The notes beneath the pieces were generated by a model. The model saw only the letters and a list, made by a program, of their open reading frames with translations. It made no database searches and was not told the DNA's origin. Of a DNA stretch of 64,000 nt, positions 7,808-16,681 are shown in pieces (position 1 is the first letter of the stretch; each line of letters starts with the position of its first letter). Source of the DNA: Kribbella sp. CA-293567 (GTDB taxonomy: Bacteria; Actinomycetota; Actinomycetes; Propionibacteriales; Kribbellaceae); assembly GCF_027627575.1 (NCBI RefSeq), contig NZ_CP114065.1:5208001-5272000 (forward strand), read 5' to 3'. The position numbers and the translations under genes were made by a program.

Positions 7808-8166
7808 GCCACCGGCGGTTCTTCGGGTGGGAGCCGGCCGAGACGCACGAGCACTTCGACGCCGAAGGCAACTACACCGGCAAGACCGTCGTGACCCGCG
7901 AACCGGAGTGGGACGACGACGACCGTGACTGGGCGCTAGCCCTCACGGAGTTCGAGAACAACCGCTGCCCCGTCTGTGGTGGGCAGCGCGAGGAGTGCTC
8001 CGACCCGGCCAGTGAAGGCCGCTGGGAAGTTCCGCTCCCGACCCGGTGTCACCGGGCGACGTCGCTGGCGCAGAAGCAGGCGCCGTACTACGCGGCGTCC
8101 GAGCCCGGCAAGGCCGCTGCAGCACATCCCGAGGCCCTCCTGTGGGAGGTCCACCGACGACCGTGA
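7738..8166 (+). CDS. tail assembly chaperone, T frame (-1 frameshift extension)
   Basis: About 142 codons reached only by a -1 slip at the CCCTTTC heptamer (7732-7738) in the preceding gene. The extension begins LRKRIASSPELRRDL and continues with GVSHRRFFGWEPAETHEH, then PEWDDDDRDWALALTEFENNRCPVCGG. The GVSHRRFFGWEP-type motif and a CPVCGG zinc-knuckle-like pair are what T regions of actinophage chaperones carry. No good internal start exists before this conserved part; the GTG at 7891 would remove it. The region ends 16 bases before the tape measure start. Confidence 0.75.
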   Translation, partial: LRKRIASSPELRRDLATARSWGVSHRRFFGWEPAETHEHFDAEGNYTGKTVVTREPEWDDDDRDWALALTEFENNRCPVCGGQREECSDPASEGRWEVPLPTRCHRATSLAQKQAPYYAASEPGKAAAAHPEALLWEVHRRP

Positions 8167-8182
8167 CAGGGGGTGCTGCCGG

Positions 8183-11100
8183 GTGACCGATCGCACTGTT
8201 TCCGTGGGCCTGCAGCTGAAACTCGGCCAGTGGAGCGCGCAGCTGCGCACGGCTGTTGCCCAGGGCAAGAAGGCGATCGGTGACATCACCGACGAGGCGC
8301 ACAAGAACCGCGGGTCACTCGACGACATGGCCCGCGGTTTCGCCGGCGTCGGCACTGCCGCCACCGCGGTCGGGGTGATCGCGGTCCAGCGGTTCGCCGC
8401 GTTCGACAAGGCCATGTCGTCGGTCAAGGCCTCGACCCGCGAGAACACCATCGGCATGGCCAAGCTGCGCGATGCCGCGCTCGACGCCGGCGCCAAGACG
8501 AAGTTCTCCGCTACGGAGGCTGCGCAGGGGATCGAGAACCTGGCCAAGGCCGGCGTCTCGACCACCGACATCCTGAACGGCGGACTCAACGGCGCGCTCG
8601 ACCTGGCCGCTGCAGGTGAGCTCGCGGTCGCCGACGCCGGCGAGATCGCCGCGACGGCGATGACCCAGTTCAAGCTCAAGGGCAAGGACGTCCCGCACAT
8701 CGCCGACCTACTCGCCGCGGCCGCCGGCAAAGCCCAGGGCGAAGTGTCCGACATGGCCCAGGCGCTCAACCAGTCCGGCCTGGTCGCGTCGCAGTTCAAC
8801 CTGTCGATCGAGGAGACGACCGGCACCCTGGCCGCGTTCGCCGCGCAAGGCCTGATCGGGTCCGACGCCGGCACCAGCTTCAAGACGATGCTGCTGCAGC
8901 TGGCCAACCCCAGCAAGGAATCGCGCCGGCTCATGGACGAGCTCGGCATCTCCGCGTACGACGCGCAGGGCGCCTTCGTCGGCATCGGCCCGCTGGCCGA
9001 GCAGCTCAAGACCAAGCTGTCCGGGCTGACCCAGCAGCAGCGCGACCAGGCGCTCGCCACCATCTTCGGCAGCGACGCCATCCGCGCGGCCAACGTGCTG
9101 TACACCAACGGCGCCAAGGGCATCGCGGACTGGACCGGCAAGGTCGACGACGCCGGCTTCGCCTCCGAGACCGCCGCGACCAAGACCGACAACCTGTCCG
9201 GCGATATCGAGCGGCTCGGCGGCGCACTCGACACCGCGCTGATCAAGTCCGGATCCGGCGCCAACGACGTACTGCGCGGCCTGGCGCAAGGCGCCGACGC
9301 CGCGGTGACTGGCTTCGCCGGCCTGCCCGACGAGGTGCAGGCAGTCGCGGCCGGCCTGACCGCCGTGCTCGCGGTCGGTGGCCTCTCGGCAGCCGGCCTG
9401 CTGAAGGCAGCCTCGGCCGCCGGAGAGGCCCGCGAGTCCTGGTCGGCGCTCGGCCGGACCGGCAAGACGCTGACACTGTCGATGGGCGCCGTCGGCGTAG
9501 TACTGACCGGCGCCGTCGCCCTGTACAGCGTGTTCGCGAAGCGGAACGCCGACGCCGCGGCCAAGGTCAAGGACCTGTCCGGGACGCTCGACGAGCAGAC
9601 CGGCGCCATCACCAAGAGCACGAGGTCCTACGTCGCGGCCGAGCTCGCCCAGAGTGGTCTAGCGAAGAAGGCCAAAGACCTCGGTCTTGACCTGTCGAAG
9701 ATCACCGATGCTGCGCTCGGCAACGACCAGGCGATGAAGGATGTTGTCGGCAGCCTCGACGCTGTGATCAGGGCCAACACCCAGGTCGGCAACTCCTACA
9801 CCGGCAACAACAAGACCCTGAGTGCCACCGGTCTCGCGGCGAAGCAGCTGAAGGAAGAGCTCGTCGGCACCAATGGCGCCCTGACCAAGGCGCAGCAGGA
9901 GCACAAGCTCACCGCTGAGGGCGCGAAGGTCAACAAGGAGTCGATCGACGGCGTCGCCGCAGCCAACAAGAAGGCTGCCGAGGATGTGAAGGCCGCGGCC
10001 AAGGCCTTCGACAAAGAGGCCGAGAGCATCACCAAGGCCAACAACGCGATGCTCGACAGCCGCGGTCTGCTGCGCGACTTCCAGGCAGCGCTCGCCGACG
10101 CGCGCGAGTCGCTGAAGGAGAACGGCCGGTCGCTGGACATCACCACCGAGAAGGGCCGCAAGAACCAGGAGGCGCTCGACGGCGTCGCCGACGCCGGTCT
10201 CGCGGTGGTCGAGTCGATGCGCGAGCAGGGCAAGGCGCAGCCGCAGATCCAGGCGGCATTCACCTCGCAACGTGAGCAGCTGCTGCAGGTGGCGACCAGG
10301 TTCTACGGGTCGAAGGCCGCGGCCGAGGCCTACGTCGAAGCCGTGTTCTCGATCCCGAAGAGCAGCACCACCGCAGTACGGGCTGACACCAAGGACATCG
10401 ACGCGAAGCTCGCCCGCGCCCGGGCACAGCTGAACGACAAGAACCTCACCAAGGAACGCCGGGCGAAGCTGACCGCCGAGATCGCGCAGCTGCTCGCCGC
10501 GAAGAAGCAGGCCCAGGCCGCGATCGACAGCCTGCGCGGCAAGAACGTCGACATCACCGTCACCACCTACAAGAACATGATCGAGAACTTCGTCCCGGCG
10601 AAGACCAAGGGTGTGGAGATCGCCCGGGCCAGTGGCGGGATCCTGCCGGGCGAGCCCTCCGGGGTCGACAACATGGTGATCGCGGCCGCGTCGGGCGAGT
10701 TCGTCATCAACGCGCGCCAGACCAAGAAGCACCGCGCGCAGCTCGAGGCGATCAACGCCGGTCTCGACGGGTACGCCACCGGCGGCCTGGTCGGCGGCAA
10801 CCGCCTGGTCGACGTCAACTATCTGCTCGGCCAGCTGGCCAAGCAGTTCAACCCACTCGAAGGCGTGAACTTCAGCGCGACGCTGAAGAACCAGACCAAC
10901 ACCCGCTCGGCCGCCGCCTCGGCACAGCGGACCGCGGCCCGCGCCAACACCGTCGAGGCGAACGCGAAGGCCGAGGTCGCCCGCGGCCTGGCGGCCGAGA
11001 AGCAGCAGCGCGCCCGGATCGCCCGGCTGCGCTCCGAGAAGGCGTCGACCAAGACGATCGCGGACGCCAACCGCGAACTCGAGCGCCGCATCGCCGCCAC

Positions 11101-11899
11101 CAACAAGGCGAAGGCAGCCGCCGTCGCCGCGACAAAGGCCAGCGAGAAGGCCGACGCCGTCTACAAGGCGAAGCTCGACGCCGCCACCAGAGCCAACGAG
11201 GCGCACCAGCGGTCGATCGAGGCGATCGTCGCCGCGCAGAAAGACGCGGTCGCACTGGCCGACCAGATCTCCACCGGCCTCAAGTCCGGGTCCGGCCTGG
11301 CCGACCTGTTCGGGATGTCCGGCACCGGCAAGGGGCTGCTCGGCGACCTGCAGGCCCAGGGCAAGGAACTCGCCGCGTTCCGTGGCCAGATCGAACGGCT
11401 GCGAAAGGCCGGCCTTTCCGAGACCCTCATCGGGCAGATCGTGTCCAGCGGCGCCGACGCCGGCAGCGAGATCGCCCAAGCCATCCTGTCCGGAGGCCTC
11501 GGCCTGGTCGCCTCGCTCAACGCCGCACAGAAGGCACTCGAGGCCCAGGCCAATCTGATCGGCGCCGGATCAGCCACCGCCCAGTACGGCGGCAAGAACA
11601 TCCTCACCGGCCGTGCCGACGGCGGATCGGTCCAGGCCTACAAGGACTACTGGGTCGGCGAGCGCGGCCCGGAGATCCTGCGGATGGGCGGCCGGCCCGG
11701 CCGCGTCGAGCCCAACCACGTCGTCGACCCCGATCGGTACTTCGCCGGCAACCGCTTCAGTGGCCACGGAGCCGGCGGCCAGCCGGTCGTGGAGAAGCAG
11801 GTCATCTTGCAGCAGACCTTCACCGGGACCGACTACCGCACCGCCGACGTCATCGGTCACCGCACGCTGGCCGCTGCCCGATTCGCAGGGAAGGCCTGA
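8183..11899 (+). CDS. tail tape measure protein
   Basis: 1238 aa. The GTG at 8183 is preceded by CAGGGGG; a longer reading from 7976 overlaps the chaperone T frame and is rejected. Residues about 40-350 match the TP901-type tape measure core (long helices, FAAFDKAMSSVKAST, TKFSATEAAQGIENLAKAG). Two hydrophobic segments near residues 380-450 could insert in the host membrane at ejection. The middle and end are Ala/Lys-rich coiled coils. Length sets tail length: using the usual roughly 0.15 nm per residue, about 185 nm. The C-terminus (VEKQVILQQTFTG) probably binds the distal tail. It is the longest gene of the module. Confidence 0.92.
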   Translation: MTDRTVSVGLQLKLGQWSAQLRTAVAQGKKAIGDITDEAHKNRGSLDDMARGFAGVGTAATAVGVIAVQRFAAFDKAMSSVKASTRENTIGMAKLRDAALDAGAKTKFSATEAAQGIENLAKAGVSTTDILNGGLNGALDLAAAGELAVADAGEIAATAMTQFKLKGKDVPHIADLLAAAAGKAQGEVSDMAQALNQSGLVASQFNLSIEETTGTLAAFAAQGLIGSDAGTSFKTMLLQLANPSKESRRLMDELGISAYDAQGAFVGIGPLAEQLKTKLSGLTQQQRDQALATIFGSDAIRAANVLYTNGAKGIADWTGKVDDAGFASETAATKTDNLSGDIERLGGALDTALIKSGSGANDVLRGLAQGADAAVTGFAGLPDEVQAVAAGLTAVLAVGGLSAAGLLKAASAAGEARESWSALGRTGKTLTLSMGAVGVVLTGAVALYSVFAKRNADAAAKVKDLSGTLDEQTGAITKSTRSYVAAELAQSGLAKKAKDLGLDLSKITDAALGNDQAMKDVVGSLDAVIRANTQVGNSYTGNNKTLSATGLAAKQLKEELVGTNGALTKAQQEHKLTAEGAKVNKESIDGVAAANKKAAEDVKAAAKAFDKEAESITKANNAMLDSRGLLRDFQAALADARESLKENGRSLDITTEKGRKNQEALDGVADAGLAVVESMREQGKAQPQIQAAFTSQREQLLQVATRFYGSKAAAEAYVEAVFSIPKSSTTAVRADTKDIDAKLARARAQLNDKNLTKERRAKLTAEIAQLLAAKKQAQAAIDSLRGKNVDITVTTYKNMIENFVPAKTKGVEIARASGGILPGEPSGVDNMVIAAASGEFVINARQTKKHRAQLEAINAGLDGYATGGLVGGNRLVDVNYLLGQLAKQFNPLEGVNFSATLKNQTNTRSAAASAQRTAARANTVEANAKAEVARGLAAEKQQRARIARLRSEKASTKTIADANRELERRIAATNKAKAAAVAATKASEKADAVYKAKLDAATRANEAHQRSIEAIVAAQKDAVALADQISTGLKSGSGLADLFGMSGTGKGLLGDLQAQGKELAAFRGQIERLRKAGLSETLIGQIVSSGADAGSEIAQAILSGGLGLVASLNAAQKALEAQANLIGAGSATAQYGGKNILTGRADGGSVQAYKDYWVGERGPEILRMGGRPGRVEPNHVVDPDRYFAGNRFSGHGAGGQPVVEKQVILQQTFTGTDYRTADVIGHRTLAAARFAGKA

Positions 11900-11901
11900 C
11901 C

Positions 11902-12744
11902 ATGCCGATGCCCGACGAAGCCCAGGTCGACCTCAACGGGCTGCAGATCAACAACGGCCCGGACGCGGACGGCGTGACAGTCACCTGCAGCAAGATCACT
12001 GGCTGGGGAGTCCCGGCCCCGACCGGTGGCGGGATCCAGCGGTCCGGGACCGACGGCGGCACCAGCCCTACCCAGTGGACCGGGCCGCGGCTCGTCACGA
12101 TCACCGGCCAAGTCCAGGCGCCGACCCGGGAACTACGGGAGGCAGCCGTCGACGACTTCAACGCTCGCGTCGACCTCGATCTGTTCCCGCTCCGGATCAC
12201 CGAGACCAAGGCGCTGCAGACGCTCGCCCGGCAGAACAGCGCAGTGGAATGGAACGACGACACCGACGTGCTGTGGTCCTACAGCGCCGAGCTCTACTGC
12301 CCCGACTCGACCAGGTACGGCGTCATCCCCCGCCACCTCGAGCTGCGCCTGCCGTCCAGCACCGGCGGGCTGCGCGTACCGATCCGCGTACCGATCCGCG
12401 TCACCGGTACGTCGCAGACCGGAGACGGCGCCGAGGTCAACGCCGGCAACAAGGCCGTCTTCCCCACGATCCGGTTCGACGGCCCTTGCAGCCACCCGTC
12501 ACTGACCAACGTCACCACCAGCCGATCCCTTACCTACAAGGGCGATCTCGGCGTTGGTGAGTTCGTGGAGATCAGCACCAAGTACCAGTCCGCGCTGCTG
12601 ATGGGGACCGCGTCGCGCGGCGGCCTGGTCGGCGGCGAGTTCTGGGCGATCGCGCCGAAGACCACCAACACCATCGCTTTCCGAGCCGCGTCCGGCACGA
12701 CCGCCGCGCTGGCAACCGTCGACTGGCTCGACGGCTACAGATGA
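11902..12744 (+). CDS. distal tail protein (Dit-like)
   Basis: 280 aa; ATG 11902 directly follows the tape measure stop. The N-terminal part has the antiparallel strand pattern of siphovirus distal tail proteins (SPTQWTGPRLVTITGQVQAP, then a helix and FPLRITETKALQ), which form the ring between tube and tip. A VPIRVPIRV repeat near residue 160 comes from a perfect 12-base tandem duplication at 12373-12396. Position straight after the tape measure is diagnostic. Confidence 0.7.
   Translation: MPMPDEAQVDLNGLQINNGPDADGVTVTCSKITGWGVPAPTGGGIQRSGTDGGTSPTQWTGPRLVTITGQVQAPTRELREAAVDDFNARVDLDLFPLRITETKALQTLARQNSAVEWNDDTDVLWSYSAELYCPDSTRYGVIPRHLELRLPSSTGGLRVPIRVPIRVTGTSQTGDGAEVNAGNKAVFPTIRFDGPCSHPSLTNVTTSRSLTYKGDLGVGEFVEISTKYQSALLMGTASRGGLVGGEFWAIAPKTTNTIAFRAASGTTAALATVDWLDGYR
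12373..12396 (+). repeat. 12-bp tandem repeat inside distal tail gene
   Basis: Two perfect copies of CGCGTACCGATC plus a five-base partial third copy. The repeat keeps frame and encodes VPIR twice. It looks like a recent slippage duplication. Confidence 0.8.
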
Positions 12745-12754
12745 GGAGCACCTG

Positions 12755-13876
12755 ATGGGCGAACCGTTCTGGATCACCTACGAGGCCGGCGCAGCGGGCC
12801 CGGAGCTGACCGCGGGCGAGCTGCGCCAGATCGAGGCCGCGTTCTTCGAGGGGCCCGGGGGCGGCCGCGTGTTCTCTGGCGTGAAGTACGGCACCGGGCT
12901 GGTCAGCCTGGCCGGTACGACGATCACGCACCAGGCGCTCAACTTCGTCATCCAAGGTCTCACCACCACGACCGGCGCCTACGTCGGGTACGAGCCTCAG
13001 GCAACAAAGACGCTGCAGGCCGCACACGCGACACTGGCCCGGGTCGACCGGGTTTGGGTCGAAGTCCAAGATCACGAGGTCGACGCGTCAAACCAGCGGC
13101 GCAGCATCGTTGTCTACGCACCCGGCGCGCCGGGCGGCGCGGCCGCGACCGTCCCGACCACCGCGGTGTTGATGGCCGAGATCAACGTGCCGATCAACAA
13201 CACCCTCGGCGCGACAGTCACCGACAAGCGGACCTACTACAACCCACCGCCCAAGATTGACCGCTTCAACGCCGACGGCACCTGGAACGAACCGGCTGGC
13301 TGCAAGTGGTTCAAGGTCCGGGTCCAGGCCGGCGGCGGCGGTGGCGGTGGATGCCTGGGTGTGGCCGGTACTGCGCATGGTGAAGGCGGCGGCGGTGGTG
13401 GCGGCGGCTACACCGAGAAGATCTATCCGGCTGGTGCCCTTGGTGCTTCCGTGGCGGTCACCGTGGGGGCGGGAGGTATCGGCGGCACACCTTCGTCGTC
13501 GAAGGGAGCAGACGGCGGCGCGAGCTCGGTCGGTGGCCTGACCGCCAACGGCGGTATCGGTGGTTCGCAGGGCACCGTCGGCGCCGGCAATACAGCAGCG
13601 AGCGGCGGCGCGGGTGGCACCGCGACCGGCGGCGACCTGAACGTCTCCGGATCCGACGGCGGCCAAGGCCGGGTACTCAGCGGTGTCTCGGCTCTCCACG
13701 GCTGGGGCGGCGCCTCGTACCTGGGCGGCTCGGCGCAGGCCAGGACCGCGATCGGCGCGGGCAACTCCGGAAAGCAGTACGGCGGCGGTGGCAGTGGTGC
13801 GTTCGTGACGACGGCGAACCAGTCCGGCGGGCCCGCTGCGGACGGCGTCGTCATCTTCGAGGCGCACTTCCGGTGA
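12755..13876 (+). CDS. polyglycine-rich tail tip protein, possible receptor binding
   Basis: 373 aa; ATG 12755 with GAGGAG upstream. Residues 1-165 are an ordinary folded region (an actinophage minor-tail type segment with AGELRQIEAAFFEG and LARVDRVWVEVQDHEVD). From about residue 195 the chain is extremely Gly-rich, with runs of 7-9 glycines, then a Gly/Ala/Ser pattern spaced for polyglycine-II helices, and a closing strand PAADGVVIFEAHF. Known phage adhesins with stacked polyglycine-II helices, such as some T-even gp38 tips, have this look and bind receptors; that function here is inference. It overlaps the next gene by four bases. Confidence 0.65.
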   Translation: MGEPFWITYEAGAAGPELTAGELRQIEAAFFEGPGGGRVFSGVKYGTGLVSLAGTTITHQALNFVIQGLTTTTGAYVGYEPQATKTLQAAHATLARVDRVWVEVQDHEVDASNQRRSIVVYAPGAPGGAAATVPTTAVLMAEINVPINNTLGATVTDKRTYYNPPPKIDRFNADGTWNEPAGCKWFKVRVQAGGGGGGGCLGVAGTAHGEGGGGGGGGYTEKIYPAGALGASVAVTVGAGGIGGTPSSSKGADGGASSVGGLTANGGIGGSQGTVGAGNTAASGGAGGTATGGDLNVSGSDGGQGRVLSGVSALHGWGGASYLGGSAQARTAIGAGNSGKQYGGGGSGAFVTTANQSGGPAADGVVIFEAHFR

Positions 13877-15063
13877 CCATCGCTGTCGAGTCGTTCGGCC
13901 TACTGTCTGCCGGCGGCGCCCAGATGCAGCCGCCGCCGGTCGCGCAGCCGGCGTATCGGTGGCATGCCTGTGACTTCAAGACCGGTCGCCGCCTGGAGAT
14001 CCTGCCGTTGCGCGGTACGCCGTCCAAGCTGATCGGCGCACCGACCACCCTCGACCTGACCTGCGACCTGGCCGAGCTCGGCGCCGGCGTCGACTTCTGG
14101 GGATCGACCATCCCTCGGCGCACGCTGATCGCGCTCGAGCGGACCTACCCGGGCGAGGAGACCAGCGACCTGCCCTGGGTCGGGGTCGTCACGTCCCGCC
14201 CGACCCGCGGCAACACCTCCACTGCGCAACTCGGCGCGACCACGATCGAAGGCGTGCTCAACCGGCGCTACGCCGGCAACCACATCTACACCGGCGAGGC
14301 CGGCCACACCGACGCGCAGATCATCACCGATCTGATCGCCGACGCGAACGTCGAGGGCTGGAACATCGGCCTGGACCTGGTCGGCCTCACCACCACCCGC
14401 AGCATCCGCTACAAGGCCCCAGAGCGGCGCACCGTGCTGTCCTGCCTGCAGGAGCTGTCCGGCTACGCGAACGGCCCGGAGTGGACCATCAACGGCTGGT
14501 GGAACGGCGACGCCGTCGGCCTCACCCTCGTCGGCCGGCCCCGGCTGGGCACCGCGTCGACCGACCCGAACGCCGTGTTCCGGTGGCCCGGCATGGTTCA
14601 CGCCTACAACGCCGGCGAAGACCACACCGAAGGCGTCGGCGCGAACGCCGTCACCGCAGTGGCCAACGGGCAGGGCAGCTCGACCCCGTCGGCCACCGCC
14701 CGCAACGAGTCCGACATCGCGATCGCCGGCCGCTGGGAAGCGACCACCACGAAGGCCTCCGCCCGCGCAACCGAGCTGCCCGGCGCGGCCGCGGCCGACG
14801 TCGCCCGCATGGTCGACGGCCAAACCATCTACACCCTCACCGCCGACGCGACCCGATGCCCGCAGGTCGAGCGCGACTTCCCGATCGGCTCCGACGTCCG
14901 GTTCACCGTCGCCGCCGCCATGGTCGACCGGCCCGGCCCACCGTCGTACGGCCACCCCGCCGGCCTCGACATCGTCGCCCGCGCGTTCGGCTGGACCCTC
15001 GACATCGACGCGAACAACTTCCTGCCCGTGCTGTGGCAGCCCGGAGAGGACAACCCCACCTGA
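13873..15063 (+). CDS. baseplate/minor tail protein (tail hub-like)
   Basis: 396 aa; GTG 13873 overlaps the previous stop (GTGA). Contains CDFKTGRRLEILPL, a strand-rich segment with DLTCDLAELGAGVDFW, and a middle domain with RRYAGNHIYTGEAGHTDAQIITDLI, the pattern of actinophage minor tail proteins in the Tal/hub position that close the tail tube. No protease or lytic motif is evident. It ends in an ATGG overlap with the next gene. Assignment by position and recognised style. Confidence 0.65.
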   Translation: MTIAVESFGLLSAGGAQMQPPPVAQPAYRWHACDFKTGRRLEILPLRGTPSKLIGAPTTLDLTCDLAELGAGVDFWGSTIPRRTLIALERTYPGEETSDLPWVGVVTSRPTRGNTSTAQLGATTIEGVLNRRYAGNHIYTGEAGHTDAQIITDLIADANVEGWNIGLDLVGLTTTRSIRYKAPERRTVLSCLQELSGYANGPEWTINGWWNGDAVGLTLVGRPRLGTASTDPNAVFRWPGMVHAYNAGEDHTEGVGANAVTAVANGQGSSTPSATARNESDIAIAGRWEATTTKASARATELPGAAAADVARMVDGQTIYTLTADATRCPQVERDFPIGSDVRFTVAAAMVDRPGPPSYGHPAGLDIVARAFGWTLDIDANNFLPVLWQPGEDNPT

Positions 15064-15818
15064 TGGCCACCCCAACGCCCCTGTCCGACGGACCGGAATG
15101 GATCAACCAGCGCCTCGCCGAGATGCAACGCCAGATCGAAGAGCTCCGCGGCGCCGTCACCTTGGAATCGGCGATCATCGAAGACGGCGACCTGGTCGTC
15201 GACGGCGGCGCGATCAAGTCTCGCGACTACAACGGCACCACCCTGTTCTACCTCGGCAACATCTCCCCCAACCTCGACGACGGGCGTCCGCAGCGCGGCA
15301 TGATCATGCGCCGCAACGACGAGTCGATCGCCCTCGCACTGTTCGACGCCTTCCCCGGCGACGGGACACCGGCCAACTACCGCCAGGCCCTCAACTGGTA
15401 CGACCGCGGCGGCAACGTCGTGGTCGCCGACGACACCGACGGCGGCATCGGCCTCGCCCGCCCGTACGTGCCGTACGCGGTCACCAGCGGCGCCGACAAC
15501 CAGAACGTCACCGCCGCCACCTTCACCGAAACCCACACCCTCGCCGGGCCGCGCCAGCACCCCAAGATGACCGTCGGCATCTCGGCGTTCGCATCCGACG
15601 GCACCACCGCCGGCGAGGTCCGGATCGTAGCCGGCGCCACCGTGCTGGCCGGCCCAACCGTCATCCCCGCTGGCGGCTCGATCGCACCCGCCTACGTCTT
15701 CCCACTCCCTGCCGCCACCCACATGGCGCTCGAGTACATCGCGATCCAGGCCCGCCGTACCGCGGGCGCCGGCAACATCATCGTCCGCCCCTTCTTCGCC
15801 TACGGGATCCAGACATGA
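15063..15818 (+). CDS. minor tail/fibre protein
   Basis: 251 aa; ATG 15063 overlaps the previous stop by one base. A short N-terminal coiled-coil helix (INQRLAEMQRQIEELRG) is followed by a beta-rich body: a small beta-helix-like DGDLVVDGGAI segment and a C-terminal sandwich (TMTVGISAFASDGTTAGEVRIV-like). Coiled coil then beta body is how trimeric tail fibres are built. Likely a fibre on the tail tip; receptor specificity unknown. Confidence 0.6.
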   Translation: MATPTPLSDGPEWINQRLAEMQRQIEELRGAVTLESAIIEDGDLVVDGGAIKSRDYNGTTLFYLGNISPNLDDGRPQRGMIMRRNDESIALALFDAFPGDGTPANYRQALNWYDRGGNVVVADDTDGGIGLARPYVPYAVTSGADNQNVTAATFTETHTLAGPRQHPKMTVGISAFASDGTTAGEVRIVAGATVLAGPTVIPAGGSIAPAYVFPLPAATHMALEYIAIQARRTAGAGNIIVRPFFAYGIQT

Positions 15819-15961
15819 CCGAGATGCAAGCAGAAGGCCTGACGTTCGGCGCCGACTCGATCCCCGAGCAGCTCTGGCAAGGCGAGTGGGTGCCCGCTCC
15901 GGATCAGCCCGTCGATGCCGAAGGCAAGTACCGGCCCCGCCCACCCACCCCCTCCGAATAG
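15815..15961 (+). CDS. 48-aa phage protein, unknown
   Basis: ATG 15815 overlaps the previous TGA (ATGA). 48 residues, acidic and Pro-rich, with a LWQGEWVPAPDQP core. Its tight coupling to the fibre gene suggests a real gene; it could be a small fibre-associated chaperone or tail tip part, but nothing in the sequence decides. No family recognised. Confidence 0.45.
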   Translation: MTEMQAEGLTFGADSIPEQLWQGEWVPAPDQPVDAEGKYRPRPPTPSE

Positions 15962-15969
15962 GAGCCGAC

Positions 15970-16395
15970 ATGACCCGCTGGAATCCTCTCCGAGGCGCGC
16001 GAGGGTGGGTGTTGCTGCCGCTGGCAGGCTTCGCTGCGACCCGGGCACTCGCCTACGTCCCCAGCAATCAGCCGGCCAAACTGCCAGGCGCGCTCGATCT
16101 GATCTCGGCGTACGTCCCGCTGTCGGCGTACGTCGTCGGCTGGTTTCTCGCCGCGGTGCTGCTGCTCACCGCGTCGGTCTGCCGCCGGGCAGACACGATC
16201 GCCATCGTCGTACTGAGCACGATGTGGGTCATCTGGGGCGGCGCCTATCTCGCGGCCTGGGTGATCGCCTGCTTCAACGACGAAACGTCACGCGAGTGGC
16301 TGAACGCCAGCACCTACCTGTTCCCCTGGCTCGCCGTCATCGGGCTGCTCACACGGTCAGCCGTGTCCGAGCAACCTGCGGTGGCTCATGAGTGA
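15970..16395 (+). CDS. small phage membrane protein
   Basis: 141 aa; ATG 15970 with GGAGCC upstream. Three or four hydrophobic segments (about residues 12-30, 45-70, 75-100 and 115-130), a basic N-terminus, and a conserved-looking WVIACFNDETSREWL loop. It lies between the fibre and lysis genes and overlaps the next gene by eight bases. Membrane proteins here are often holin-like or antiholin-like, or superinfection-exclusion factors; no evidence separates these. Confidence 0.55.
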   Translation: MTRWNPLRGARGWVLLPLAGFAATRALAYVPSNQPAKLPGALDLISAYVPLSAYVVGWFLAAVLLLTASVCRRADTIAIVVLSTMWVIWGGAYLAAWVIACFNDETSREWLNASTYLFPWLAVIGLLTRSAVSEQPAVAHE

Positions 16396-16663
16396 GGGCG
16401 CGGTTGTCTCAATCGTCCTAGGAGTCCTCAGCCTGGTCGGCGTCGTGGTCGTTGCCAAGCTCAACAAGTCCAGGCCGAAGGCCGAGGTCACGCAGCAGCA
16501 GATCACGGAACTCAAAACCGAGATCACCGACCTGAAGACCCAGGCCGAGTCCGCGCGCCGACACCGGCTCATCACCGACGACTACATCTTCCAGCTGCGC
16601 CGGACGATCGAGGCCGCCGACCTCGAGGTACCGCCGTGGCCACCTCAACTCACCTCACCCTGA
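16388..16663 (+). CDS. single-span membrane protein with coiled coil (lysis region)
   Basis: 91 aa; ATG 16388 lies inside the previous gene. One N-terminal transmembrane span (about residues 5-24, VSIVLGVLSLVGVVVVAKL) is followed by a basic stretch and a coiled coil (QQQITELKTEITDLKTQ). The shape resembles small spanin-like or holin-associated actinophage proteins such as DUF2746. It precedes the endolysin by 18 bases, which suggests a lysis role. Confidence 0.55.
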   Translation: MSEGAVVSIVLGVLSLVGVVVVAKLNKSRPKAEVTQQQITELKTEITDLKTQAESARRHRLITDDYIFQLRRTIEAADLEVPPWPPQLTSP

Positions 16664-16681
16664 CGATCGGAGTAGGCAACC

